Positions 8,956 to 18,526 are shown, numbered from the stretch's first letter. The stretch is DNA of 33,408 nt from Candidatus Thalassarchaeaceae archaeon (GCA_030747675.1 JASLKH010000074.1:1-33408), one strand, 5' to 3'. The notes: a model not told the origin generated them from the sequence alone. A program made the numbers and translations.

Positions 8956-9813
8956 ATGGCAGTGCTCGGACGAGGTGATGGACATGGATCCCTTACGATT
9001 TTACATGCCCTTGGTGCAGGTTACGGCGCAGCAGTTGGGATCGATCTCTCAACAAGAGTTCAATTGCGTGATACCCCTGTCAAAAAGGAGCCTGAAGATG
9101 ATCATGGATTATTACCAGCAGTAGTAGAATCTTGGGTGGCAGCAGGTTTGAATCTCCCTGACGTTGAAGAATTACATTGGGCAGTCCGTAGTGATTTACC
9201 AAAGGGTCGAGGTTTGAAATCATCTGCGGCTCTTGCTGTAGCAGCAATAAAAGCACTTTCGGAAGCAACAGAAATTAAACTTGAAAACCATCAGATTGTT
9301 GACATTGCAGCATCGGCCCAACTTGCTTGCGGCTGCTCATTTACTGGTAGCGTTGATGATGCTTGGGCTGCAGTTGAACCTGGATGGAAAGTAATTGATC
9401 CAACAGTCCCTGCAGCCGAAGGAGTTCTTATGGAAGGTACAATTGAAGGTGATTGGAATGTTTTAGTTATTGATCGAGGGCCAAGAGAAAATATTCCTGA
9501 CCCAGAAAGATTTCAGATGATGTCTAACCAATTTCAAACAGCAATCTCTGCGGTTGAGCAGGGGCATATATTCAATGCAATGTTGCACAATGGTCGCGCT
9601 GTTGCTTCCGCTTTAGGTGATCAACTAGGCAGAAAAATGTGTAATGACCTTTCAGTTTTAGGCTGCAGAGGATCTAGTATTGGTGGCTCTGGACCCTCAC
9701 TAGTAACTTTGATTCACGGCGAACAATCCGCGACGTTAAATCGGACAAAAAGCATGTTGGCTCCACGTGAATGGAACGTAATAGAAACAGGAATATGGAA
9801 GGGTGAGGCATAA
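8956..9813 (+). CDS. aroK: Shikimate kinase, archaeal GHMP-superfamily type
   Basis: GHMP motif LPKGRGLKSSAALAVAAIKAL; C-terminal GSSIGGSGPSLVTLI; located between DHQS II and chorismate synthase. Confidence 0.9.
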   Translation: MAVLGRGDGHGSLTILHALGAGYGAAVGIDLSTRVQLRDTPVKKEPEDDHGLLPAVVESWVAAGLNLPDVEELHWAVRSDLPKGRGLKSSAALAVAAIKALSEATEIKLENHQIVDIAASAQLACGCSFTGSVDDAWAAVEPGWKVIDPTVPAAEGVLMEGTIEGDWNVLVIDRGPRENIPDPERFQMMSNQFQTAISAVEQGHIFNAMLHNGRAVASALGDQLGRKMCNDLSVLGCRGSSIGGSGPSLVTLIHGEQSATLNRTKSMLAPREWNVIETGIWKGEA

Positions 9814-9830
9814 ACCCGAAGCCATACTGG

Positions 9831-9853
9831 CGCTGCTCCCGGAGGGAGCAGCG
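9831..9853 (+). promoter_or_regulatory. Perfect 10-bp hairpin (3-nt loop) abutting the aroC start codon
   Basis: CGCTGCTCCC (9831-9840), GGA, GGGAGCAGCG (9844-9853): exact reverse complements, followed directly by ATG at 9854. Confidence 0.6.
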
Positions 9854-10909
9854 ATGGGCATGCGTCTTGGTGAATCAGTGCAAGTCACTCTATTTGGCGA
9901 GAGCCATGGGAGTGCTGTAGGTGCCTTACTGGAAGGAGTTCCAGCAGGTACTGGAATTGATTTGGACATACTAATTGACGATTTAAAACGCCGTCGCCCT
10001 GGTCGCCGTCTTCTTTCGGCACGTGTAGAAACAGATCATTGTGAAATTCTTTCTGGAGTGTTTGAAGGGAAAGCTACAGGCTATCCTATTCTGCTGTTAG
10101 TGCGTAATCAAGACGCTAAATCCAGAGATTACAGTTTCCTCCCAGATCACCCTCGCCCAGGTCATGCAGATTTACCTGAAGCAATTCGAACAGGTGGTTT
10201 TGCAGACCCTAGAGGTGGAGGTGCACATTCTGGACGGTTGACTCTTGGTTTAGTAGCCGCAGGCTCAATTGTGCGAGATACAATTGAATCAAAGGGAATT
10301 CAGGTAGTTGCTCATTGTGCCGCAATTGGCCCTATCACTTCAGAATTCTCAAATGAGCGCGGGGAATCAGAAGCTTGTGAAGTTCTGAATTGCAATAGTC
10401 TCTCAGCCGCTGAAGAAATGTTTGCGAAAGTACGCGAATTACGTAAGGATGGCAATTCAATTGGTTCAACAGTTGAAGTTAGAATTTCAGGTCTTTCTCT
10501 TGGTTTTGGTCAACCATGGTTCAATGGTCTAGAACCTGCATTATCGAGAGGCTTAATGGCCATACCCGGAGCAAGAGCAATTGAATTTGGAAGAGGAATT
10601 TCTGTCGTAGAAATGCTTGGAACAGATCATAATGACTGTTGGAACTCTGATTCTATACCTGTTGGAGATGATGCAGATGGAGTAATTGGTGGTATGGCTA
10701 CCGGATCCCCTCTACGAGTATTGGTACATTTCAAACCACCAAGTTCAATCTCAAAACCACAAATGACTCTACACCTCCCTTCTGGTGAAATGCAAGAGTT
10801 AACAATTGGTGGACGGCATGATCCAGTATTGGCTCCAAGAGCAGCCCCTGTTGTAGAAGCGGTCTGTCGTCTTGTTTTGGCAGACTTGATGACACTTTGT
10901 GGTGATTGA
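9854..10909 (+). CDS. aroC: Chorismate synthase
   Basis: FGESHGSAVGALLEGVPAG, RRRPGR, HPRPGHADL, GGGAHSGRLT, PVGDDADGVIGGMATG. ORF opens at 9803, but ATG 9854 or 9860 gives a more typical distance to the GESHG motif. Confidence 0.94.
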   Translation: MGMRLGESVQVTLFGESHGSAVGALLEGVPAGTGIDLDILIDDLKRRRPGRRLLSARVETDHCEILSGVFEGKATGYPILLLVRNQDAKSRDYSFLPDHPRPGHADLPEAIRTGGFADPRGGGAHSGRLTLGLVAAGSIVRDTIESKGIQVVAHCAAIGPITSEFSNERGESEACEVLNCNSLSAAEEMFAKVRELRKDGNSIGSTVEVRISGLSLGFGQPWFNGLEPALSRGLMAIPGARAIEFGRGISVVEMLGTDHNDCWNSDSIPVGDDADGVIGGMATGSPLRVLVHFKPPSSISKPQMTLHLPSGEMQELTIGGRHDPVLAPRAAPVVEAVCRLVLADLMTLCGD

Positions 10910-10910
10910 T

Positions 10911-12239
10911 ATGGGTTATCAAGTTCACAAATTTGGTGGGTCTTGCCTTACTTGTATTGAAGATATTTCAGCGATTACTTCGCGCGTTAGAAATTCATTA
11001 GGCCAACCATTAGTAATTGTTTCAGCATTTCATGGAATTACTGACCGTATTATAGAACAGATTAATCGTAACAATGAGGCATCAATCGAAGCCTTTGTAT
11101 CATCAGTAGAACTTGAGCATTTAGAACTAATTCCTGAAATTGTTAATTCTCCTTGGTCCGTTCGCTTTGCAGAGACCCTCCATTATTTGAAAGTGAAATT
11201 ACAATCGTATTGTGAAAACCCTTCTGTTGAAGTTAGATATGATGCTTTAGCCTGTGGAGAAAGATTGTCCAGTTTAGCAATATCGGCTGCATTGGATGCA
11301 GCAGGCATACCGGCAATTCCCGGCTGGTCTGAGGATATTGGAATTTCAGTTATTGGGAGTGGTGAATCTGCTCAAATTGATGCTCGAAAAACTCGTGAAA
11401 TTCTAAAATTACCTTTGGGGGCAGTACCTGTAATTACTGGATGGTATGGAGTCTCAAATCAAAAAATCGCATTGCTTGGAAGGGGTGGTTCTGATTTATC
11501 GGCAACTGCAATTGCAGAAACTGTCAATGCTGACCAAGTTACAATTTGGAGAGATGTACAAGGCGTGCTTGCATTGTCCCCAAAATGGTCACTTCCTGGG
11601 CGAAATTTGAGCAATTTATCATATACTGAAGCTGCTGAATTGGCATTATTTAGTGAACCAATGCTTCATCCCTCAGCAGTAGATCCTTTGAGAATTCCAG
11701 GTATCCCATTACGACTACGACCATTACATGCACCCGATTTAGAAGGTACTATTATTGGCCCTTCTTTGATTACAGAATCCCCCATAGTACGAGCTGTTGG
11801 TTGCCTTCCGAGGTTAGTGCCAATTTCATGGACACTTTCCAGTGCACTTTCATTAGTTGAAAGTGTGTCAGATGCTACTGCTGCTTTAGGCATGGCTAGG
11901 ATTCGTGTTGTATCCATTCGTGCCCAGCCAGGGCGTGTACGTATTCTTGTTAATCAAAAGTCAGCAACTAGGGCTGAAAGAATACTGAGTGAACGACCAT
12001 CTTTACCCACGCCATTGGTTGGTGAATCAATTTCCATTCTCTGTTTCGTTGGAGAGGGGATTGGACAAGATCTAAGCGTTCGTTCTCGTATTGAACAAGC
12101 ATCAATTGAGGGTGGTGTGACACTTTCATTCAATGCAGATGAACATCGCCCCCATGCAATTCATGCTGCAGTTCCTGCCCAGCAAACAGAATCAGCCCTA
12201 CGGGCATTATGCCTTGCATTGGATTTACTAGTAAATTGA
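10911..12239 (+). CDS. lysC: Aspartate kinase (aspartokinase) with C-terminal ACT-like region
   Basis: KFGGSCLT N-terminal motif, LLGRGGSDLSATAIAETVNADQVTIWRDVQGV, LSYTEAAELALFSEPMLHPSAVDP, LEGTIIG. ATG 10911 lies next to the aroC stop. Confidence 0.88.
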   Translation: MGYQVHKFGGSCLTCIEDISAITSRVRNSLGQPLVIVSAFHGITDRIIEQINRNNEASIEAFVSSVELEHLELIPEIVNSPWSVRFAETLHYLKVKLQSYCENPSVEVRYDALACGERLSSLAISAALDAAGIPAIPGWSEDIGISVIGSGESAQIDARKTREILKLPLGAVPVITGWYGVSNQKIALLGRGGSDLSATAIAETVNADQVTIWRDVQGVLALSPKWSLPGRNLSNLSYTEAAELALFSEPMLHPSAVDPLRIPGIPLRLRPLHAPDLEGTIIGPSLITESPIVRAVGCLPRLVPISWTLSSALSLVESVSDATAALGMARIRVVSIRAQPGRVRILVNQKSATRAERILSERPSLPTPLVGESISILCFVGEGIGQDLSVRSRIEQASIEGGVTLSFNADEHRPHAIHAAVPAQQTESALRALCLALDLLVN

Positions 12240-12240
12240 A

Positions 12241-13164
12241 TTAGTCACTCGATTCACGCCATTGTTGAATTCGCAATGGAATATTTGCCGCGAAAATAGT
12301 GGCAACAATAAGGAATACTAGCATAGTTCCCAGTGCCACACCGTAAACACTAGTCAATTCAACAGATTCAGAGAGTCTGTGAGCAGTTTCAGGATCAAAA
12401 ATACCGAAGAACCAAGGAATAATGACATTTATCATCAATGTAGCAAGCGCAACAAATGTTGCAATTAGTGGAGTTATAATCAAACTAATGTGGTATTTGC
12501 TGAGAACTTTCTTTACATTCATAACATACACTTCTCCAGTTCGAATACTGGTGTCTAGCATAGAGAATCGAATAATTCCATTTGTAACTTCGATGTACAT
12601 CACAAGGGATACAGCGTAAATGACCAGAAGAAACTTGACCCAACCTTCATCAAGACCGTCAAGCACACCAGACTCAAAATTAACTTTGGATGCTGCAAAT
12701 CTTAGGGATATAAGGATGAATAATACATATGATGCGAGGAGGCCCCGAGCATCACGACGGAAAATACCGTAAAAACCAGCACCTAATGCTGATACCACAA
12801 TTAGTAAGTGTAGAATTTGCCCTAGAGCATCAAAACCAATCCACAATGCAAATGAATTCCAGAAAGTTCCATCGACAGGTGTGATTAGGTAAGTGAGTAC
12901 GGCTAAAATCATCATCAAGCCACCACCTACCAACTGAAGAGTTTGCACCATTCGATCGGCAGGTAAGAATTTCATTTTTGGAATTAGAGGTCCACCGAAA
13001 AGGCTCTCAACAAAAGAGGGAACGTGAACCTCTGGAACTGCATCTTTCGGAATATCACTACTTCCAGTCATCCTCCCTGCAATTTTTTTCCGACTGGGGG
13101 CCGATGCACGAATTGTCTTACCATCGTACAAGTGGGATGTATCTCCAGATCTACCTGCTGCCAT
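12241..13164 (-). CDS. Polytopic membrane protein of unknown function
   Basis: 307-aa ORF with several hydrophobic segments (MVQTLQLVGGGLMMILAVLTYLI, ILHLLIVVSALGAGFYGIF, MLVFLIVATIFAANIPL); last gene of the MoxR/DUF58 operon. Confidence 0.75.
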   Translation of the reverse strand: MAAGRSGDTSHLYDGKTIRASAPSRKKIAGRMTGSSDIPKDAVPEVHVPSFVESLFGGPLIPKMKFLPADRMVQTLQLVGGGLMMILAVLTYLITPVDGTFWNSFALWIGFDALGQILHLLIVVSALGAGFYGIFRRDARGLLASYVLFILISLRFAASKVNFESGVLDGLDEGWVKFLLVIYAVSLVMYIEVTNGIIRFSMLDTSIRTGEVYVMNVKKVLSKYHISLIITPLIATFVALATLMINVIIPWFFGIFDPETAHRLSESVELTSVYGVALGTMLVFLIVATIFAANIPLRIQQWRESSD

Positions 13165-13173
13165 TTTCTCACC

Positions 13174-14493
13174 TCAGAATCCTCGTGCGCCTGCCAAGGC
13201 TGTCGAAAGGAGCATGTCGGGCTCCCAATCCATTACAAAGGCTCCAAGACCTCGCAACTCACTAATCAAAATATCTCGTTCAGTCTTTAGGACCTCATAC
13301 CCTGTACGATCTAGTCTCTTTGCATCAAACTCAAATTCTAAACTCGATGGGCTCAATATCGTCACATCAAATTCTCTTGCGCGGAAATCACGCACTGCGT
13401 TTACTATTGTCGGGTCACCTTCTAATGGACTGAGAATAATAATTGGGCTACCTTTGTTGATGTGAGGCATTATTCGATTGGTAACAACCTGTAAAGGAGT
13501 ATTTCCTTTTGCTGCAGCGCCCGCAAGTTTGGTTAACAATACATAGAGCTGTTTCTTCCCGGTATCTCGGTCGACACTATTGATGTCATTACCATAAATG
13601 ACAAGTCCTACAGAGTCACGTCTGCTTAGGAAAAATTGAGCCAAACTAGCTGCGGCTCGCGTACTATATACTAGTGAATTCCGACTCACTGGGCCAGTTT
13701 CAGCAATAGATCGACTATCAACAATTAGGATGATGTCAGATACAGCATCTCTTTCAAATTCGTTAACCATCATCTTACCACTTCTTGCATAGGCAGACCA
13801 ATTGACCTTCTTCATCGCGTCACCAGGGATATATTCGCGCAAATTGTAGAAATTCGAACCTTCACCAGGTTGACGAATGTTCACAGCACCAGTGAAAATC
13901 TTTGGCACTCGACTCTTCACGAATGCATCCTTGAGGTCTTCCGTTTTAGGAAACACAAGGAAATCATCATACACATGGATTTCCTTTTCTTTGTGGAAAA
14001 GACCAAACGGATCTTGTACTCGAATACTGACAGGCCCTAATGTGTAAAATCCACGTAATGGGCACTCCATTGTATACTCAATTAGTGTTTCACGACGAGG
14101 CCCCAATTCCATCAAGATGTAATTGGCTCCTTCTTTGATGCGCATTACTTCAGGCACAGTGTCTTTGACTTCAAGAACCTTAGAGAGAGGAGATTCATTT
14201 TGTAGGCGTAAAGTCACTTGGATTTCACCATCTTCAAAGATACGTGCGGAGGAAATTTTGCGCATTGCAGAAAGAGATGCTAATGTGGGCGCATCTTCAG
14301 TTTCTTCATCTTCATCAATTCGTCGACCTGTTGAAGCAACATCAGCATGCGCAGCACGCAATGCAGCCCATGTCAGGAAGGATAGGAATACCACGGCAAC
14401 AGTCACAAGTTGTTGGTTTCGTAAAACGAGACCAAGCAAGTACAACGCTGTCGCTAGACTAGCGAACATTGCTGATTTGCGACTCCATGCCAT
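13174..14493 (-). CDS. DUF58 domain-containing protein
   Basis: REYIPGDAMKKVNWSAYARSGKMMVNEFERDAVSDIILIVDSR is the characteristic DUF58 core; two N-terminal TMs; downstream of MoxR. Confidence 0.92.
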   Translation of the reverse strand: MAWSRKSAMFASLATALYLLGLVLRNQQLVTVAVVFLSFLTWAALRAAHADVASTGRRIDEDEETEDAPTLASLSAMRKISSARIFEDGEIQVTLRLQNESPLSKVLEVKDTVPEVMRIKEGANYILMELGPRRETLIEYTMECPLRGFYTLGPVSIRVQDPFGLFHKEKEIHVYDDFLVFPKTEDLKDAFVKSRVPKIFTGAVNIRQPGEGSNFYNLREYIPGDAMKKVNWSAYARSGKMMVNEFERDAVSDIILIVDSRSIAETGPVSRNSLVYSTRAAASLAQFFLSRRDSVGLVIYGNDINSVDRDTGKKQLYVLLTKLAGAAAKGNTPLQVVTNRIMPHINKGSPIIILSPLEGDPTIVNAVRDFRAREFDVTILSPSSLEFEFDAKRLDRTGYEVLKTERDILISELRGLGAFVMDWEPDMLLSTALAGARGF

Positions 14494-14535
14494 GACAAAT
14501 CTTCCTATTCAACGCAAATTAACACTACTAGTGCC

Positions 14536-15681
14536 TCAGACAGTTGGTACTGGAACTTCTCTGAGAATAGCTTCGATGACTTCTTGCTGCTCTAGTCCCT
14601 TAATCTGATGCTCAGGTTTGAGAATCAGACGGTGACTAACCGCTAGCGGTGCAACAGCCTTCACATCATCAGGTGTGACGAAGTCGCGTCCTCGCATTGC
14701 AGCAGCAGCACGACTGGTCTTGAGTAGTGCTTGCGAACCACGAGGTGATGAACCGACGAGTACACGAGGGTCTTCACGAGTTCGAGCAACAATTTCAACC
14801 ATGTACATGCGAACAGCTGGATCGACGTATACGTCTTCGACAGCTTGTTGCATTGCAACTACGCGTGCAGGGTCTGTAATGACATCAACATCAACCGCAT
14901 CCTTCTTTCGAGTAATACGGCGAGCTAGAATCTCATCTTCATCAGCACGGTCAGGATATCCTACGCTCATCTTGAACATGAATCTGTCAAGTTGGGCTTC
15001 AGGTAGTGGATAAGTTCCTTCTTGTTCAACCGGGTTTTGTGTGGCCATTGTTAGGAACGGACTTGGTAGTTTGTGGGTGACTGTTCCAATTGTTACTTGC
15101 TTCTCTTGCATAGCCTCCAACAAAGCAGCTTGTGTCTTTGGAGGAGCACGATTAATCTCGTCAGATAGCAATAGGTTGCAGAAAATCGGTCCAGGCTTGA
15201 ATGTAAATTCGCCCTTCTTTGCATCGTAAATGTTTGTACCAGTGATATCTGCAGGTAGTAAGTCAGGTGTGAATTGCACACGCTTGAAGTCGCACCCTAG
15301 TGCGTCTGCGAAGGTGTTTGTCATCAATGTCTTTGCAAGTCCAGGATAATCTTCGAACAGCAAGTTGCCGTTTGACAGGATGTTCACTAGAACATTGTCA
15401 ATAACGTGACTCTTACCAATAATCACTTTGGACACTTCAGCGCTAATTGCTTGTCCAATTGCACCTACAGCAGCGAGTCTCTCGCGTACTTCAGGTGTAC
15501 TCTGATGCTTGGGTGCCTGCGGGGCAGCCGGTGCCGGAGCCGGAGCTTGTGCCACTGGCGCAGGTGCTGGCGCAGGGGCAGGTGCTGGGGCTGGGGCAGG
15601 GGCCGGCGCAGGAGCCGCGGGTGCGGCTGGGGCTACGGGTGTCGTTGGCGCGGGTGCGCCTGGCGGTGGTGGTGCCTGCAT
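14536..15681 (-). CDS. MoxR-family AAA+ ATPase with N-terminal Pro/Ala-repeat extension
   Basis: MoxR core: NLLFEDYPGLAKTLM, LLSDEINRAPPKTQAALLEAMQEKQVTIG, MATQNPVEQEGTYPLPEAQLDRFMFK, GSSPRGSQALLKTSRAAAAMRGRDFVTPDDVK. N-terminus PPPPGAPAPTTPVAPAAPAAPAPAPAP... Confidence 0.95.
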   Translation of the reverse strand: MQAPPPPGAPAPTTPVAPAAPAAPAPAPAPAPAPAPAPAPAPVAQAPAPAPAAPQAPKHQSTPEVRERLAAVGAIGQAISAEVSKVIIGKSHVIDNVLVNILSNGNLLFEDYPGLAKTLMTNTFADALGCDFKRVQFTPDLLPADITGTNIYDAKKGEFTFKPGPIFCNLLLSDEINRAPPKTQAALLEAMQEKQVTIGTVTHKLPSPFLTMATQNPVEQEGTYPLPEAQLDRFMFKMSVGYPDRADEDEILARRITRKKDAVDVDVITDPARVVAMQQAVEDVYVDPAVRMYMVEIVARTREDPRVLVGSSPRGSQALLKTSRAAAAMRGRDFVTPDDVKAVAPLAVSHRLILKPEHQIKGLEQQEVIEAILREVPVPTV

Positions 15682-15719
15682 TTTTTTTCACTTCTCCTCT
15701 CTTTTTTCACGCGATTTTA

Positions 15720-17342
15720 TCACGATTTCTTCCCCCAACGACGAATCGTTTGGAGTAGCGTTCGCAACTCCTCGGGGGAATAGGTCCGGTTCTGGCTATA
15801 TGCTAGTTCCGTAAGCCGGGGGTCGCCAATCATGTTCTGCACTTCAGCAGGTGGTTTCAAGGCCATTTCATCCCGGGTAAGATCGTAGAAAATACGAACC
15901 TTTGCCATCAACGCTTCTTTCACACGCTTACGATAACTACCTGGGTCAACTTTCTCCGGTCTTTCTCTAAATCTTGTCAAATCAAAGACATGTCTCCAAT
16001 TTGACTTCTCTGGTACGACCATAATCGCAACCATTAGTAGTAATAGTACATTCAAAATAATGAGCCATTTGAGGAAGGAATCGCTTGTTAAGAGGACAAT
16101 GGTAGCCATTGCATCTGTGAAAGGTGCACTCATGATTCCAGTTACGTGACGACTTTCATCGAATACGATATAGAAATTGGAATGTGATAATTTTATTGTG
16201 TTGGATAGTTCTTGATTATCAAATTCCATCATTGAGAAAATTAGTGATTTGAAGAAATATTCATTTCCGTTCCATCGAATTGCCCATGCGTCTTCCGTAT
16301 TACTCCCACTCATCTTCCCCATCCAACAATGCGAAGATGGAATGCATTCAGCACTCATCCCGGTATTTTCCCCTTCTTCGAAATCCCATAGCCTATTACT
16401 GAATGCCGTTTGATCTGATACGAATACGATGGAACCTGTAACATCAATGTCTGAACGACTATCGCTGGAACCGGCTTTGTAATCTTGAGTTTCAATATTG
16501 GGATAATCAATTCGTACAACTAAACTCAAATTCCCAGGGGCTGGATTCAAATCGTTACCACAGTCTCCATCTCCAGCAACATCGATACAAGCTCCTCTTC
16601 CTGCGTGAGCGAGAACTTTAATTTCTCGATTATCATTATTATCTTCAGAGAAATTTTCAACCATCATCCCTGTTGGTGAACGGAACATAACTGGCATCCT
16701 GCAACCGTCAAAGGAATGGATTTCCAGATTTGTTTTCCAACATCCTTGTCGGAGAGCTGATTCGGACATTCCATCAACAGATTCGTTAATTGACGATAGC
16801 CCCCATACATTTCTCCAATTTTCAGGCATGAATTCTTGTGTCGCTGGGTTAATTTGATCCCAATGTTGATCTTCATCAAACAAAGGTGCATTTTGATATG
16901 TAACTCCAAATTTTGCAGCAACGCGGTTGGCATTAGTATTGTCTGCCGCAATAATGACTTTCCCTCCACGTTCAGTAACAAATTCGTGAATCTTACTTGC
17001 TTCAGTTTCATCTATTGGTTTCTCGGGAGCGACAATTACCAACAATGTTCGGTGCGGGTCCTTCCAATCATTCACAAGCATTGGAGTAGACATTGTGTTA
17101 GCAATTGAGTAATCTTCGCCTCCATCACCTAGAGTTTCAGCCATCATGTTCAATTGACTTTCACTGGAATCAGTGACATATGCTGAGTACACTGTATCTT
17201 TATTTGCAGAGAATACCATGGGGAGGATTAGCGTTAGTAAAAGGGTCAGTACCAGAGAAATTGCAACAAATAGTCCAAATCGACTATTTTCTTCCTCTGT
17301 ATCTGCCACATCTCTCGCCTCATTATTTAGATTCCAAGCCAA
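15720..17342 (-). CDS. DUF4350-like membrane protein of the MoxR/DUF58 operon
   Basis: 540-aa ORF; N-terminal TM, segment LLVIVAPEKPIDETEASKIHEFVTERGGKVIIAADNTNANRVAAKFG typical of DUF4350/GldG-like domains, later TM WLIILNVLLLLMVAIMVV, cytosolic tail. Confidence 0.75.
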   Translation of the reverse strand: MAWNLNNEARDVADTEEENSRFGLFVAISLVLTLLLTLILPMVFSANKDTVYSAYVTDSSESQLNMMAETLGDGGEDYSIANTMSTPMLVNDWKDPHRTLLVIVAPEKPIDETEASKIHEFVTERGGKVIIAADNTNANRVAAKFGVTYQNAPLFDEDQHWDQINPATQEFMPENWRNVWGLSSINESVDGMSESALRQGCWKTNLEIHSFDGCRMPVMFRSPTGMMVENFSEDNNDNREIKVLAHAGRGACIDVAGDGDCGNDLNPAPGNLSLVVRIDYPNIETQDYKAGSSDSRSDIDVTGSIVFVSDQTAFSNRLWDFEEGENTGMSAECIPSSHCWMGKMSGSNTEDAWAIRWNGNEYFFKSLIFSMMEFDNQELSNTIKLSHSNFYIVFDESRHVTGIMSAPFTDAMATIVLLTSDSFLKWLIILNVLLLLMVAIMVVPEKSNWRHVFDLTRFRERPEKVDPGSYRKRVKEALMAKVRIFYDLTRDEMALKPPAEVQNMIGDPRLTELAYSQNRTYSPEELRTLLQTIRRWGKKS

Positions 17343-17455
17343 GGCTCGGGCACATCAACGCCCTCCCCAATCAAATATCGCAAATATAGGTTGCTGCACA
17401 TCGATTGAGATAAAATGGGCAATTTGAAAGGAGTTTCAAGTTGACCCTTTGCGTA

Positions 17456-18526
17456 TCATTTCTCTGTATCAGCATCTTTTTGAGAAGAAATATTTCTTTT
17501 TACACGCATAGTGATGGCTGCGAGTACCATCCCTAATGGTGTGGATAATATTGGGAAAAAGAGGAAATTATCATTCTCTACTTCTGCTTGATTTTCTGGT
17601 CCATCATCGTTACCTGTACTGGCATCATCGTTATCTGATTGACTTCCTATGGCACTTTCTTCAACATTTAGTTCAAGAGAATCCTTGTTCAATGAATCCC
17701 CAATACTTCCATCAGCCACCCCTTGTGAATATACAGTAATTTCAATTTCACATAAGCGAGTTGGATGGGCTGAAGAAGCATCGTATGAGATTACAGCACT
17801 CACACCTCCCCCTAAATCAGAATTCAACCAAGCTCCAGGATTTGCTTGTTTGTGTAATATCTCATCAAGAGAATTTTCTCCGTCAGAGTTAATTGTTAGC
17901 AAAGGACAATTATCATCAATTTCATAATTCTGAATTGAGTCTATTGCATTCCCATTATTTATGAGACTAACTTCCAAATATCCTTCTGTCCCTGCACTGA
18001 TTGGATACCCTAAATCTTCGATTACAACCCCCCATCTGTGGATATCAGGAACATATAATTCTCCTTCTATTGAATCGGTTGATATTGGTAGTGAATCAGG
18101 AATCGTAATGACTGACCAAGCAGTTAATTGTCCTGAAATCTCGAAAGGAATTGTGACCCCATTTACTGAAGTGGCAATTGTAGTCCAGAGTTGATCTCCC
18201 ATTCCGAACGCCACCATTGAATATGTTTTATTTTGGCCACTAGGGATTGTTACAGAATCAGGGCCGCCGACCCAGTTATCATCAGCATACTCCAACCCAA
18301 TTTCAATGTCTCCTACGATATTATTATTCTTAATCCAAAACTCAACAATAGTATCTTCTTCGCCAAGGGAGTAAGGAATTTGTTCTTCGCCATCGGGAAT
18401 GACAAATCCCATCTCCCAACCAATGAATTCTGGCATGTCTTGCTGAGCCCCAGAGGGGGCAGGTATTATGACAAAAAGCGCCATTAAACAAAGTGAAACA
18501 CAGATGCGTCGAAAAGCCGCCATCAA
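17456..18526 (-). CDS. Secreted/anchored beta-domain protein (signal peptide, acidic linker, C-terminal TM)
   Basis: N-terminal signal ICVSLCLMALFVIIPAPSGAQ; NEW3/CARDB-like repeats (VEFWIKNNNIVGDIEIGLEY, LEVSLINNGNAIDSIQNYEI); low-complexity DDASTGNDDGPENQAEVEND; C-terminal TM LSTPLGMVLAAITMRVKR. Confidence 0.7.
   Translation of the reverse strand: MMAAFRRICVSLCLMALFVIIPAPSGAQQDMPEFIGWEMGFVIPDGEEQIPYSLGEEDTIVEFWIKNNNIVGDIEIGLEYADDNWVGGPDSVTIPSGQNKTYSMVAFGMGDQLWTTIATSVNGVTIPFEISGQLTAWSVITIPDSLPISTDSIEGELYVPDIHRWGVVIEDLGYPISAGTEGYLEVSLINNGNAIDSIQNYEIDDNCPLLTINSDGENSLDEILHKQANPGAWLNSDLGGGVSAVISYDASSAHPTRLCEIEITVYSQGVADGSIGDSLNKDSLELNVEESAIGSQSDNDDASTGNDDGPENQAEVENDNFLFFPILSTPLGMVLAAITMRVKRNISSQKDADTEK

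Noticed and set aside
9831-9853. Interpretation of the aroK-aroC hairpin as an intrinsic terminator
   Set aside because: No downstream T-rich tract, and it abuts a start codon inside an apparently co-transcribed operon.
15509-15814. Plus-strand ORF MGACGAAGAGAGACATGAGAG... (101 aa) and nearby plus-strand ORFs
   Set aside because: Antisense shadow of the MoxR Pro/Ala-repeat region; low-complexity Gly/Ala translation with no independent support.
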